Assembly: GCA_964407285.1 (NCBI GenBank)
Contig: CAYOVG010000019.1
Coordinates: forward strand, 1 to 37,185
Direction: 5' to 3'
DNA: 37,185 bases
Source: CAYOVG01 sp964407285
GTDB taxonomy: Bacteria; Desulfobacterota; Syntrophobacteria; Syntrophobacterales; Syntrophobacteraceae
Positions 17,175 through 24,819 of this stretch are shown piece after piece. Both the position numbers and the translations under genes were made by a program. Position 1 is the first letter of the stretch, and each line of letters opens with the position of its first letter. The notes beneath the pieces are model-generated. The model was given only the letters and a program-made list of their open reading frames with translations, searched no databases and was not told the origin of the DNA.

Positions 17175-17912
17175 TCAGGTCCGGTCGAATACAATCTTCA
17201 ACTGCTTGGGACACCCGCACCGACGCACCGTATCGATAAATCGCCTCACCTTATGCAAGTCCTTCCGTCCGGGGGCCAGTTCCACGCCGGAACTGACATC
17301 CACGGCATCGGGACAAGCCATCCGGACGGCATCGGCCACATTTTCGGGAGTGAGTCCCCCCGCCAGCACCAACCGCTCGCCCGCGGGGAGCGCCGACGCC
17401 GTTGCGCCCCAATCCCACTGCATGGCGTTGCCGCCCGGAAGGCGCCCGCCCCCGCACTCCACAATGTACGCCGTGGCGCCGAATAGGGATGCGGAACCGA
17501 CAAAAGGCTCTCGGTTTATGTATAGCCCCTTGATGACCCGCACCCCTTCGCGAAGCAGGTCCTTCACGAGCTCCGGCGGTTCGAGGCCATGCAGTTGCAC
17601 GGCCTCCAATCCGCACCGCTCGACCTTGTGCATAATGGATTCGAACGGCTCGTTCACGAACACACCCACGGCACAGATGCCGGAGGGAAGCGCATGGCTG
17701 ATCCGCCGGGCATCCTCGACGGCGAGGTTTCGCGGACTTGGAGGGTAGAAGACGAGCCCGACGGCGTTCGCCCCAAGTTCCACGCACCCCAACGCTTCCT
17801 CCACGGTCGTAAGACCGCAGATCTTCACCTGCGGAACGTTCCCCCGAGGAACACTACCCGGTCCTCTCTCTCCGTTGTCGCGTCCAGGCTGATCGAGCGC
17901 TCGATCACTCAT
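17175..17912 (-). CDS. trpF: Phosphoribosylanthranilate isomerase
   Basis: Converts N-(5-phosphoribosyl)anthranilate to CdRP in tryptophan synthesis. VKICGLTT carries the catalytic Cys, GLVFYPPSPR the phosphate-binding strand, AVGVFVNE and VQLHG follow, and VDVSSGVE has the catalytic Asp near the end; LAGGLTPENV binds phosphate. The ATG at 17912 overlaps the trpC stop by 4 bases. This gives a 28-residue N-terminal extension unusual for TrpF. A GTG just before KICGLTT (residue 29), preceded by a G-rich stretch, is an alternative start. Last trp gene of this operon. Confidence 0.94.
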   Translation of the reverse strand: MSDRALDQPGRDNGERGPGSVPRGNVPQVKICGLTTVEEALGCVELGANAVGLVFYPPSPRNLAVEDARRISHALPSGICAVGVFVNEPFESIMHKVERCGLEAVQLHGLEPPELVKDLLREGVRVIKGLYINREPFVGSASLFGATAYIVECGGGRLPGGNAMQWDWGATASALPAGERLVLAGGLTPENVADAVRMACPDAVDVSSGVELAPGRKDLHKVRRFIDTVRRCGCPKQLKIVFDRT

Positions 17913-18733
17913 CGCCTTCCCCCTTCATCCGTCGAACTCCGTCCCAGGAGGCCCTTCAGAAAACCCTCCGGGTCCGACGCCCGCACGAGGCTCTCCCCGA
18001 TCAGGAAATTGCAGATCCCTGCCCCGTCGCACAACCGCTCAATATCGCTACGGTCCCGGATGCCGCTTTCCGCAACGACGACCTGATCGCCCGAAACATG
18101 GCGGCCGATGCGAATCGAGTTCTCGATATCGGTGCGGAAGGTGCTCAGGTCCCTGTTATTGATGCCGATCAGCTTGCCGCCGGCTCGCGTGGCGTCCTCG
18201 AGTTCGCGCTCCGAATGCACTTCCACGAGGGCGTCCAGTTCGAGCTCCCCGCACACGGCAAGGCAGTCTCTAAGGAATTCCCAGGGCATGGCCCTGGCGA
18301 TGAGAAGGACCGCATCGGCCCCTATCACCGCCGACTCATAAATCTGGTAGAAGGAAATAAGGAAATCCTTCCTGATCACGGGGAGCTCCACCGCACCGCG
18401 AGCCTTTTGCAGATCTTCGATGCTGCCGCTGAAGAAGGCGCGGTCGGTTAGGACCGACATCGCGGCGGCGCCGCCGGCCTGGTACTTCCGGGCGAAGGCG
18501 GCCGGGTCGAGGTCCGGGCGGATGGGCCCCTTGGACGGCGAAGCACGCTTCACTTCGGCAATGATGTTGGCGCCGTACGGGCCCGGGGCGGCCAGAGCAC
18601 GGAAGAAGGGACGGCGCTCTATCGAGGCATCCTCCGCCATACGGCGCATTTCATCTTCCGGAATCTCTCGCCGCGCCTCTTCCACTTCCATTCGTTTACG
18701 TTCCAGGATCTTATCAAGAAAATCCGAGGGCAT
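17909..18733 (-). CDS. trpC: Indole-3-glycerol phosphate synthase
   Basis: 274 residues. IIAEVKRASPSKGPIR contains the catalytic Glu and Lys, and VIRKDFLI, ALVEVHSE, GINNRDLSTF and VAESGI are the remaining barrel motifs. It closes the indole ring, CdRP to indole-glycerol phosphate. GGAG lies 8 bases before the ATG. 83 bases separate it from trpD, and its stop overlaps the trpF start. Confidence 0.96.
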   Translation of the reverse strand: MPSDFLDKILERKRMEVEEARREIPEDEMRRMAEDASIERRPFFRALAAPGPYGANIIAEVKRASPSKGPIRPDLDPAAFARKYQAGGAAAMSVLTDRAFFSGSIEDLQKARGAVELPVIRKDFLISFYQIYESAVIGADAVLLIARAMPWEFLRDCLAVCGELELDALVEVHSERELEDATRAGGKLIGINNRDLSTFRTDIENSIRIGRHVSGDQVVVAESGIRDRSDIERLCDGAGICNFLIGESLVRASDPEGFLKGLLGRSSTDEGGRR

Positions 18734-18816
18734 TTTCAGTTCTCCATTTTCACCCTGGTGTGTTTACCGCATCTACGCATGAGGCGATCAAAAACGGCGC
18801 CGCAGGCGCCGGCGCA

Positions 18817-19839
18817 TCAACCGTTCGCCCGAGTGAAACCGACAAGGGCATCCAGTTTGGCGGCAGCCGCGCCGCTGTCGATGGCGGCTTCGGCCTGTTT
18901 GATGCCTGCGGCGAAATCCGGAGCTTTGCCGGCGGCAATGAGCGCCCCCGCCGAGTTGACCACCGCCACGTCACGTCTGGGGCCCTTTTCCCCCTTCAGG
19001 ATACTCATGGTGATCTCGGCATTGGCGGCGGGATCGCCTCCCGCCAGGTCTTCGGGTTTCGCCGTCCCGCCGAGGAGTTGCTCCGGGGTGATATCGTACG
19101 TTCGGATAAGCCCGTCATAGAGTTCCGAGACACGGGTGGGAGCGCAGATCGAAATCTCGTCGAGACCGTCATGGCCGTGGACCACGAGCGCCCTCTTGGC
19201 GCCCAGCAGGCGCAACGCCTGCGCGAACATCTCGGTGAGTTCCGGAGCGTAGACCCCCAGGATCTGGCAGTTGGCCCCCGCCGGGTTGGTCAGCGGCCCC
19301 AGCATGTTGAATATGGAACGGATGCCCACTTCCTTTCTCGCTTTGGCGGCGTGCCGCATGGCCCCATGGTAGCGGGGAGCGAAGAGGAAGCCGATGCCTA
19401 TCTCCTGGACCGCCTCTTCCACCACTTCGGGATCGATGTCGATCCGGACCCCCAGGGCTTCCAGGAGGTCCGCGCTGCCGCACTTGCTCGAAATCGACCT
19501 GTTTCCGTGCTTCGCCACCGTCACGCCGCATGCCGCGACGATGAAGGCTGCAGTGGTGGATATGTTGAACGTGTTGGTCCCGTCTCCCCCCGTCCCGCAG
19601 GTGTCGACCACCGTTGACGACGCAACGTTGATCCGCGTCGCCTTCCGGCGCATGGCCCTCGCCGCTCCGGCCAGTTCCACGAAGGTTTCCCCCTTCGTGG
19701 CCAGGGCAGCCATGACGGCGCCGATCTGAGCGTCCGTCACCTCTCCGGACATGATTTCCATCATCAACTGCGTCATCTCGGTTTCATCGAGATTCTGCCT
19801 CTTTACTATTTTCGACAACCCCTCACGAACCATGCTCAT
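18817..19839 (-). CDS. trpD: Anthranilate phosphoribosyltransferase
   Basis: 340 residues from the ATG at 19839, chosen because GAGGAAGG lies 8 bases upstream and the family length fits. The frame is open to a TTG/ATG at 19881/19878, which would add 13-14 residues without a good ribosome-binding site. Substrate motifs: DTCGTGGDGTNTFNIST (PRPP loop), KHGNRSISS, NMLGPLTNPA. Transfers phosphoribosyl to anthranilate. 54 bases downstream of trpG with this start. Confidence 0.95.
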   Translation of the reverse strand: MSMVREGLSKIVKRQNLDETEMTQLMMEIMSGEVTDAQIGAVMAALATKGETFVELAGAARAMRRKATRINVASSTVVDTCGTGGDGTNTFNISTTAAFIVAACGVTVAKHGNRSISSKCGSADLLEALGVRIDIDPEVVEEAVQEIGIGFLFAPRYHGAMRHAAKARKEVGIRSIFNMLGPLTNPAGANCQILGVYAPELTEMFAQALRLLGAKRALVVHGHDGLDEISICAPTRVSELYDGLIRTYDITPEQLLGGTAKPEDLAGGDPAANAEITMSILKGEKGPRRDVAVVNSAGALIAAGKAPDFAAGIKQAEAAIDSGAAAAKLDALVGFTRANG

Positions 19840-19893
19840 CTTCTCGCCCTTCCTCTCGACCGCATCCAGCGGAAGCATCAAATCATATCTGTT

Positions 19894-20460
19894 CTATATC
19901 TGTTTCAAGAAATTCCTGAGCAGTCGCTTCCCGACCGGAGTCATGATCGACTCGGGGTGGAACTGAATCCCCTCGGTCAGGTGTTCCCGGTGGCGGATGC
20001 CCATAATCTCGCCGTCTTCGGCTTCCGCCGTCACTTCGAGGCACGCCGGGAGGTGCTCCCTGGAAACCGCCAGGGAATGGTAGCGCATGGCCTGGAAAGG
20101 AGTGGGTAAACCGCTGAAGACCGACTTTCCATCGCTGGTTATGTCCGATACCTTCCCGTGCATAAGCTTCTTGGCATGCAACACTTTCCCTCCGAACGCC
20201 ACCGCGATGGCCTGGTGGCCGAGGCAGACGCCCAGGAGAGGTATTTTACCCGAAAACTCCCGGATTACGGAAACGGAAACTCCCGCATCCTCGGGACGGC
20301 ACGGTCCCGGAGAGATGACGATCCCGGAGGGTTGCATCGCGGCAATATCCGATAGCGTGACGGCATCGTTTCGCGCCACCCTGACCTCGGCCCCGAGCAT
20401 CTGGAGGTACTGCACCAGGTTGTAGGTGAAGGAATCGTAGTTGTCGATCATGAGCAGCAT
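19894..20460 (-). CDS. trpG: Anthranilate synthase component II (glutamine amidotransferase)
   Basis: 188 residues. MLLMIDNYDSFTYNLVQYL is the typical start. Catalytic triad: Cys in LLGVCLGHQ, His and Glu in IQFHPES. It supplies ammonia to TrpE. GGGAG lies 8 bases before the ATG. It is a free subunit here, not fused to trpE or trpD. A PabA-type double role in folate synthesis is possible, as in other bacteria with one copy. Confidence 0.95.
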   Translation of the reverse strand: MLLMIDNYDSFTYNLVQYLQMLGAEVRVARNDAVTLSDIAAMQPSGIVISPGPCRPEDAGVSVSVIREFSGKIPLLGVCLGHQAIAVAFGGKVLHAKKLMHGKVSDITSDGKSVFSGLPTPFQAMRYHSLAVSREHLPACLEVTAEAEDGEIMGIRHREHLTEGIQFHPESIMTPVGKRLLRNFLKQI

Positions 20461-20496
20461 AGTATTATCTCCCGCTTCTTGTCAGGTCTGTCCGGT

Positions 20497-21990
20497 CTAT
20501 TCCGCGTTCTTGCATATGAGTTGCAAGGCCCTCTGGATTGCCATGGCCTTGTTCACCGTCTCCACACGTTCCTTTTCGGGGTCTGAATCCGCCACGATAC
20601 CCGCTCCGGCCCTGACCACCATGAGTCCGTCCTCGATGCAGGCCGTCCGGATGGTGATCGCCATGTCCATGTTGCCGGAGAAAGAAACATACCCGACCGC
20701 GCCGCCGTAGGGACCGCGGGGTTCTTTTTCCAGTTCGGCGATGATCTCCATGGCCCGCACCTTGGGAGCGCCCGAGAGGGTCCCGGCCGGGAATGTAGCC
20801 CGAAAGAGGTCCCAGGCATCGCGGTCCAGCCGCATGTCGCAATTGATATTGGAAACCAGGTGCATCACGTGGGAGTAGCGTTCGACGACCATCAGGTCAG
20901 TCACCTGGACGGTTCCGATTTCGGCCACGCGGCCAAGATCATTTCGTCCCAGGTCCACCAGCATGAGGTGCTCCGCCCGTTCCTTCGGGTCCTGCAGGAG
21001 TTCGTCGGCGAGTTCCCGGTCTCTTTGCTCGGTCTTTCCCCGGTGCCGCGTTCCGGCTATCGGCCGCAGAGTCGCCACGCCGTTTTCCAGGCGCACCATG
21101 GTTTCGGGGGATGATCCCACCAGGACGGTATCGCCCAGGTGGAGGAAATACATGTAGGGAGACGGATTGATGTAGCGTTGCGCCCGGTAGAGCATCCAGG
21201 GATCGGGCGGCGGGGAGCATACAAAGGGCTGGGACAGCACGGTTTGAATGACGTCGCCTTCGAGGATGTAGTTCTTTATTTTAGCGACCTGCGAGCGGAA
21301 TCCGGATTCCTCGATAACGGGTTCGGGCTTCACAAAGGGGGGCGGCGTGTTGGACGGCCCGTGATCGAGCGGCAACGGCAGATTCAAAGCCGTCTTCATT
21401 TCGTCGAGGCGCACGAGGGCTTCGTCGTAGGCGGCGTCCGGGTCCCTGTTCCCATCCAGAAAGACGTGAGCCACCATCGTCATGGTATGACGGATGTTGT
21501 CGAAGATGAAGAGCCGGTCCGTGATCATCATGTGGGCCAGCGGTTTGTCCTCCGGCAGCTTGTTGGGAATGGCTTCGAAGAAGGAAACCATCTCGTAGGT
21601 GAGAAACCCCACCATTCCGCCCCAGAACCTGGGAAGCTCGGGAAGCGAAACCGGGCGGTAGTCCGCCATGACGGACCGCAGAACCGCCGTCGGGTCCCCG
21701 TTGTGCCGCACGCGCCGAACGCCCCCTTCGCTTCCCTCGATTTCGACCTCGTGGCGGTACACGCGCACGGTATTGAGGGCTGATGTCCCCAGGAAGCTGT
21801 ACCTTCCCCAACGTTCCCCGCCCTCGACGCTCTCCAGGAGGAAGACATCGCCTTTGCCGCTATAAAGCTTACCGAGAGCGGATACCGGCGTTTCGGTGTC
21901 CGCCAGGACTTCGACACAAACGGGGATGAGGTTTCCCTTTTGCGCCAACTCACGAAATTGTTCCCGATCCGGATATTGCCTCAGATCCAT
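20497..21990 (-). CDS. trpE: Anthranilate synthase component I
   Basis: 497 residues. The N-terminal LLESVEGGERWGRYSFLG carries the LLES element that binds tryptophan for feedback inhibition. The C-terminal catalytic part has PIAGTRHRG, DELLQDPKERAEHLML, GRNDLGRV and GTLSGAPKVRAMEII. It converts chorismate plus ammonia to anthranilate. AGGGAGC lies about 7 bases before the ATG. trpG follows 36 bases downstream. Confidence 0.96.
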   Translation of the reverse strand: MDLRQYPDREQFRELAQKGNLIPVCVEVLADTETPVSALGKLYSGKGDVFLLESVEGGERWGRYSFLGTSALNTVRVYRHEVEIEGSEGGVRRVRHNGDPTAVLRSVMADYRPVSLPELPRFWGGMVGFLTYEMVSFFEAIPNKLPEDKPLAHMMITDRLFIFDNIRHTMTMVAHVFLDGNRDPDAAYDEALVRLDEMKTALNLPLPLDHGPSNTPPPFVKPEPVIEESGFRSQVAKIKNYILEGDVIQTVLSQPFVCSPPPDPWMLYRAQRYINPSPYMYFLHLGDTVLVGSSPETMVRLENGVATLRPIAGTRHRGKTEQRDRELADELLQDPKERAEHLMLVDLGRNDLGRVAEIGTVQVTDLMVVERYSHVMHLVSNINCDMRLDRDAWDLFRATFPAGTLSGAPKVRAMEIIAELEKEPRGPYGGAVGYVSFSGNMDMAITIRTACIEDGLMVVRAGAGIVADSDPEKERVETVNKAMAIQRALQLICKNAE

Positions 21991-22010
21991 GCTGTTGCTC
22001 CCTTCCCTTC

Positions 22011-22400
22011 TTGTCTCTAACAGGTATATTCAAACTCCCGGTCGTTACTCGTCCGCCGTTCCTGGTTCGTCACAGCCGGACGGAGTTCAGACCGTATGGT
22101 GGCCGGTGGTGTGAAAACCATGGAGAGCACAGAGACGGAGGTCGGCAATCGGAGGTCGGAAGTCAGACATATCCATTCCGACCTCCGAAATTCGAACTCC
22201 GTCTCTGCTCTCCGAACCCCGACCTCCGTAAGTTAAGCGTCGCTCAACAAAGCAACGGGGCCGATGGTCGGAAGTCAGAATCCGGCGCCTTAGTTCGAAC
22301 CTCCGATATCCGATTTTTGATCTCAGCCTCTCTGTGGTCTCCGTGCCTCCTCTGTGTTCCCCTGGGGTGAACAAAGCTTACACCCATGAAATGGTCTAAT
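22011..22400. repeat. Repeat-rich spacer between aroF and trpE, with nested inverted repeats
   Basis: No gene seen. Outer arms GGAGAGCACAGAGACGGAG (22122-22140) and its complement with one base missing (22197-22213) enclose inner 13-bp perfect arms (22149-22161 and 22176-22188, 14-nt loop). Together they form a hairpin of about 90 bases. GGTCGGAAGTCAGA occurs twice in direct orientation (22154-22167 and 22266-22279). The right end (22325-22375) carries CTCTGTGGTCTCCGTGCC and CCTCTGTGTTCCCC words, an inverted, diverged version of the left-end CACAGAGACGGAG word. It looks like a degenerate dispersed or MITE-like element sitting in the leader of trpE. Confidence 0.6.
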
Positions 22401-22415
22401 CCCGGCCAAATTCAA

Positions 22416-23438
22416 TCAGTGCGCGCCGTGAACGGACCGATGGATTTCAAAGATCGGCCGGATCTGCCGGTACAACTCGTCGAACTGATCGGGATACAGC
22501 GACTGCGCCCCGTCGCTCAGCGCCTTTTCCGGCGCATGGTGCACTTCGACTATGATCCCATGCGCTCCGACCGCAACGGCCGCCCTGCTGAGCGGGATCA
22601 CCTGGTCCCTTCGTCCGGCCGCATGGCTGGGATCGATGATGATGGGCAGGTGGCTCTCCTTCTGCACCACCGGAACTGCCGAGAGATCGAGGGTATTGCG
22701 GCTGTGGTGGGCGAAAGTGCGAACGCCGCGCTCGCAGAGAATTACCTGGTAGTTGCCGCCCTCCAGGATGTACTCGGCGGCCATCAACCATTCATCGATG
22801 GTGGCGGCCATGCCGCGCTTGAGAAGGATGGGCTTGCGGGACCGCCCCGCCCTCCTGAGAAGGCTGAAGTTTTGCATATTTCTGGCCCCTATCTGGACCA
22901 TGTCGACGTATTCTTCGACGATGTCGAACGTCTCGTTGTCGATGCATTCCGTCACGACGGGCATTCCGGTCTCCTCGCGGACGCGGGCGAGGATCTTGAG
23001 GCCCTCCTCTCCAAGCCCCTGGAAGGAGTAGGGCGATGTCCTCGGCTTGTAGGCCCCGCCCCTGAAGATCTGCGCTCCGACATTGCGAACGAGGCGGGCG
23101 ATGGTGAGGGCCTGCTCCTCGCTTTCGACGGCGCACGGTCCTGCGATGACCGTAAGGTTCCCGTTTCCGATCTCCACGCCGCCGATGCGAACCACCGTGT
23201 CTTCCGCCTGGAATTCGCGGCTGACCTGCTTGTAGGGGCGAGTCACGGGGATGATCTCCTTGACGCCCGGCATTACGAGAAAGTGGGAAGCATCGACCGC
23301 ACCCTTATTATTGAGGACCCCTATAGCCACGCGCTCTCCTCCCGGCATGGGGCGCGCCGCGTAGCCCCGAGCCTCGATTTCGGCCACGACCTTGTCGATT
23401 TCCTCCGGAGTAGCCTTCTTGTTCATGACGATCAGCAT
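22416..23438 (-). CDS. aroF: 3-deoxy-7-phosphoheptulonate (DAHP) synthase, class I-beta with N-terminal regulatory domain
   Basis: 340 residues from the ATG at 23438. AAAGGAGG lies about 8 bases upstream and decides this start over a frame open to 23624. Residues 1-70 are a ferredoxin-like regulatory domain (MLIVMNKKATPEEIDKVV) as in Thermotoga-type enzymes. The catalytic barrel has VIAGPCAVESEEQ, FRGGAYKPRTSPYSFQG, ECIDNE, QIGARNMQNF, LLKRGM, CERGVRTF, PIIIDPSHAAGRRD and IIVEVHHAPEKALSDG. It catalyses the first step of aromatic synthesis (PEP plus erythrose 4-phosphate). As first gene behind a Trp leader peptide, its expression should follow tryptophan supply. Confidence 0.94.
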   Translation of the reverse strand: MLIVMNKKATPEEIDKVVAEIEARGYAARPMPGGERVAIGVLNNKGAVDASHFLVMPGVKEIIPVTRPYKQVSREFQAEDTVVRIGGVEIGNGNLTVIAGPCAVESEEQALTIARLVRNVGAQIFRGGAYKPRTSPYSFQGLGEEGLKILARVREETGMPVVTECIDNETFDIVEEYVDMVQIGARNMQNFSLLRRAGRSRKPILLKRGMAATIDEWLMAAEYILEGGNYQVILCERGVRTFAHHSRNTLDLSAVPVVQKESHLPIIIDPSHAAGRRDQVIPLSRAAVAVGAHGIIVEVHHAPEKALSDGAQSLYPDQFDELYRQIRPIFEIHRSVHGAH

Positions 23439-23600
23439 TGGTTCGACCTCCTTTTTGTGTTGCCTGTCCTGTGTTTGCCTGCTCTTTCCGAATGGTTCGC
23501 AATGCCGCGCTTGCATATGTGTGTGCGGGCATGCGTGCTCGTGTTGACTGCTGAAGTTGATCGTGCGGGCTGAAGGGGTCTCTCGAGGCTTTTGCGAAAT

Positions 23601-23628
23601 GAAAAGGCCGCGGGAGATTCCCACGGCC
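23601..23628 (-). terminator. trp attenuator terminator hairpin
   Basis: Minus strand: 9-bp stem GGCCGTGGG/CCCGCGGCC (23628-23620 and 23614-23606, one G-U pair) with a 5-nt loop, followed directly by TTTTC. It lies between the Trp leader peptide and aroF. Its 5' arm can also pair over 7 bases with the 3' arm of the preceding hairpin (CCCACGG), giving a possible antiterminator. Confidence 0.75.
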
Positions 23629-23638
23629 CTGAAACGAA

Positions 23639-23671
23639 AGAGACCGTGGGCCGGTGCGGCCCACGGTCTCT
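23639..23671 (-). promoter_or_regulatory. Attenuator hairpin upstream of the terminator (14-bp perfect stem)
   Basis: Perfect 14-nt arms (23639-23652 and 23658-23671), 5-nt loop. On the minus strand it is followed by TTTCGTTTC, so it may itself terminate. Its 3' arm shares the CCCACGG word that can pair with the 5' arm of the next hairpin. Which of the two is the regulated terminator cannot be settled from sequence alone. Confidence 0.7.
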
Positions 23672-23683
23672 ATTTATTACTTA

Positions 23684-23704
23684 AGCTGGTGCAACAGCCC
23701 AGCT
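23684..23704 (-). promoter_or_regulatory. Small hairpin overlapping the leader-peptide stop codon
   Basis: AGCTGG/CCAGCT arms (6 bp, 9-nt loop). The downstream CACCAGC can alternatively pair with GCTGGTG inside the Trp codon run (7 bp). A ribosome stalled on the Trp codons would prevent that second pairing, which fits the pause-hairpin (1:2) logic of trp attenuators. Confidence 0.45.
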
Positions 23705-23789
23705 AGATCCGAACGGCGCACACGTCCCTGCCGGATTTCCACCACCAGCGCCAGAAACATGCCGTCGTCACAGCCAGACTTTTACGCAT
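23703..23789 (-). CDS. trpL: trp operon leader peptide (28 residues, four Trp codons)
   Basis: Reads MRKSLAVTTACF-WRWWWKSG and then eight more residues to a TAG stop. Four of five consecutive codons (13 and 15-17) are TGG. AAGGAG lies 8 bases before the ATG. It sits about 45 bases after the predicted transcription start and 350 bases before the aroF start, and is followed by two tandem hairpins, the second with a T run. This is the classical layout for ribosome-mediated attenuation: at low charged tRNA-Trp the ribosome stalls at the TGG run and changes the folding downstream. It was too short for ordinary gene calling. Confidence rests on the improbable Trp cluster combined with promoter, ribosome-binding site and terminator in order. 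Confidence 0.9.
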   Translation of the reverse strand: MRKSLAVTTACFWRWWWKSGRDVCAVRI

Positions 23790-23842
23790 ACTATTTGCTC
23801 CTTCAACATTGCGGAGTCTGCCGACTCCTAAAAATTACATCT

Positions 23843-23871
23843 ACTCTACAGCAGGATCTGCCGTATGTCAA
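23843..23871 (-). promoter_or_regulatory. Promoter of the aroF-trpEGDCF operon
   Basis: Minus strand: perfect -35 TTGACA (23871-23866), exact 17-bp spacer, -10 TAGAGT (23848-23843). Predicted start near 23836, before a GGAGTC/GACTCC hairpin (23827-23812) and the Trp leader peptide. No E. coli-type TrpR operator was seen, so attenuation is probably the main control. Confidence 0.75.
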
Positions 23872-23878
23872 ACTAAAT

Positions 23879-24028
23879 TTATGGGCACAGACAACCCTCG
23901 ACTGCCTCGTGGAGATTCTTGAGAAGTTCCTCAAATATATGGCCTTGAGTTGCACACCCGGGGATCGCCGGCACTTCCGCCCAGTATCCCCCCTCTTCCG
24001 CCTCATGAACGATGATTTTGAGTTTCAT
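23879..24028 (-). CDS. HicB-like antitoxin, short (49 residues), probably 3'-truncated
   Basis: MKLKIIVHEAEEGGYWAEVP then AIPGCATQG and FEELLKNLHEAVEGCL is the HicB partial RNase-H-like fold. Typical members run about 70 residues, whereas this one stops after CLCP, only 8 bases before the -35 of the trp promoter. The missing tail suggests that the junction between the accessory island and the trp operon cut the gene here. No HicA toxin gene is adjacent. AGAAG lies about 6 bases before the ATG. May be non-functional. Confidence 0.6.
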   Translation of the reverse strand: MKLKIIVHEAEEGGYWAEVPAIPGCATQGHIFEELLKNLHEAVEGCLCP

Positions 24029-24052
24029 GGTTCTTCTCACACAAACTGGTGT

Positions 24053-24283
24053 TTAAGGTTCTGACTCCTCAGCCAACTCGCCCATATTCTTCTTAGCAAC
24101 GGCGTCTACCTCGGATGACCGTTTCCGCCATGTGGGAATGCCTTTGCCGGCGATCCAGTCCCGTGCATCCTCGTATCTCAATCCCAAAGCTTCCGCGACT
24201 TCGCCCATGGAAAAACTTCCGTCCAGGTAGCCGCGGATTAAGAGGCCCTCTCTGAAGGCCTAGTGCTGTTCCTCGGGAGTCAT
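24053..24283 (-). pseudogene. UPF0175/antitoxin-like gene with an in-frame amber codon
   Basis: From the ATG at 24283: MTPEEQH, then TAG (24262-24260), then AFREGLLIRGYLDGSFSM, GEVAEALGLRYEDARDW and IAGKGIPTWRKR. The later part resembles small UPF0175-type antitoxins with a helix-turn-helix-like SMGEVAEALGL segment. The protein-like reading on both sides of the TAG points to a single nonsense mutation, probably from CAG. Reading continues open upstream for about 20 codons (to TEQICFTIETHIIQD), so the original start may be near 24345. Translation from the internal ATG at 24208 could give a 51-residue fragment. hicB follows 24 bases later. Confidence 0.55.
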
Positions 24284-24384
24284 GTCTTGAATGATATGGG
24301 TTTCAATCGTAAAGCAGATCTGCTCCGTTGATTTGTGTAGACATTTTAACCCGCTCCATAAAACGCACCAGCCATCACAACTTC

Positions 24385-24413
24385 AGTATAGTCCAAGTGT
24401 ATACAGAAGACAA
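24385..24413 (-). promoter_or_regulatory. Candidate promoter of the antitoxin remnants
   Basis: Minus strand: TTGTCT (24413-24408), 17-bp spacer, TATACT (24390-24385). GTATA/TATAC half-sites spaced by 9 bases overlap spacer and -10, a possible autoregulatory operator. Confidence 0.5.
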
Positions 24414-24570
24414 CGTAGAGAACTGACACCATTTCCATATCGTCCTGAATGTTTTTAAGTCTAAAACATACTTCCCGCATCCAATGACCGTGCTATTATC
24501 GAATTTGTATTAAAAAAGTATATTCAGCCTGGCATTCTGTACTGGCTTTCAGGAATAATCTCGTCTATAT

Positions 24571-24801
24571 TTATACTTTCAACGGTCCGATCATGTGGAC
24601 AGTGTTAATACTTTCATTCAAGAAGAGCGAAACGACGGGATTGGCGAACTCGGCGTTGCAGTATGCGGTCAGGTCAACATGAATCCTCGTTCGTCTCTGA
24701 AGTAAGTCTTCAGAAAAGATTTCTCGGCTGAGAAACCTCTTTTGATGATGTAGTAATGCCCTTTCAGACATAACGTCCCAGTTGAGCAGCATTTCCCGCA
24801 C
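24571..24801 (-). CDS. Unrecognised reading frame (76 residues), possible gene remnant
   Basis: Reads MREMLLNWDVMSERALLHHQ in a composition that looks coding (balanced charge, no repeats) and ends at a TAA. The frame stays open for some codons upstream (SPEKV), but its upstream side is occupied by the divergent HEPN-like gene 19 bases away. No ribosome-binding site of note. It could be the tail of a gene cut by arrival of the island, or a chance frame. No function can be proposed. The remaining bases 24414-24570 hold nothing recognisable. Confidence 0.25.
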   Translation of the reverse strand: MREMLLNWDVMSERALLHHQKRFLSREIFSEDLLQRRTRIHVDLTAYCNAEFANPVVSLFLNESINTVHMIGPLKV

Positions 24802-24819
24802 CTTTTCAGGAGAGGCGCG

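Noticed and set aside
18760..19617. Long plus-strand frame (285 codons) opposite trpD, and similar ones opposite aroF (22386-23573), trpB (32521-33696) and groEL (52-783)
   Set aside because: They are antisense frames of clearly recognised genes in GC-rich DNA, with Arg/His/Gly-rich nonsense composition and no ribosome-binding sites.
23654..24064. Plus-strand frame of 136 codons across the trp promoter region
   Set aside because: It lies opposite the Trp leader peptide, the promoter and the hicB-like gene, which have far better support.
24260..24262. In-frame TAG read as pyrrolysine, and TGA at 27998 read as selenocysteine
   Set aside because: No SECIS-like stem was evident just after the TGA, the genes are small antitoxins not known to use either residue, and single C-to-T changes explain both.
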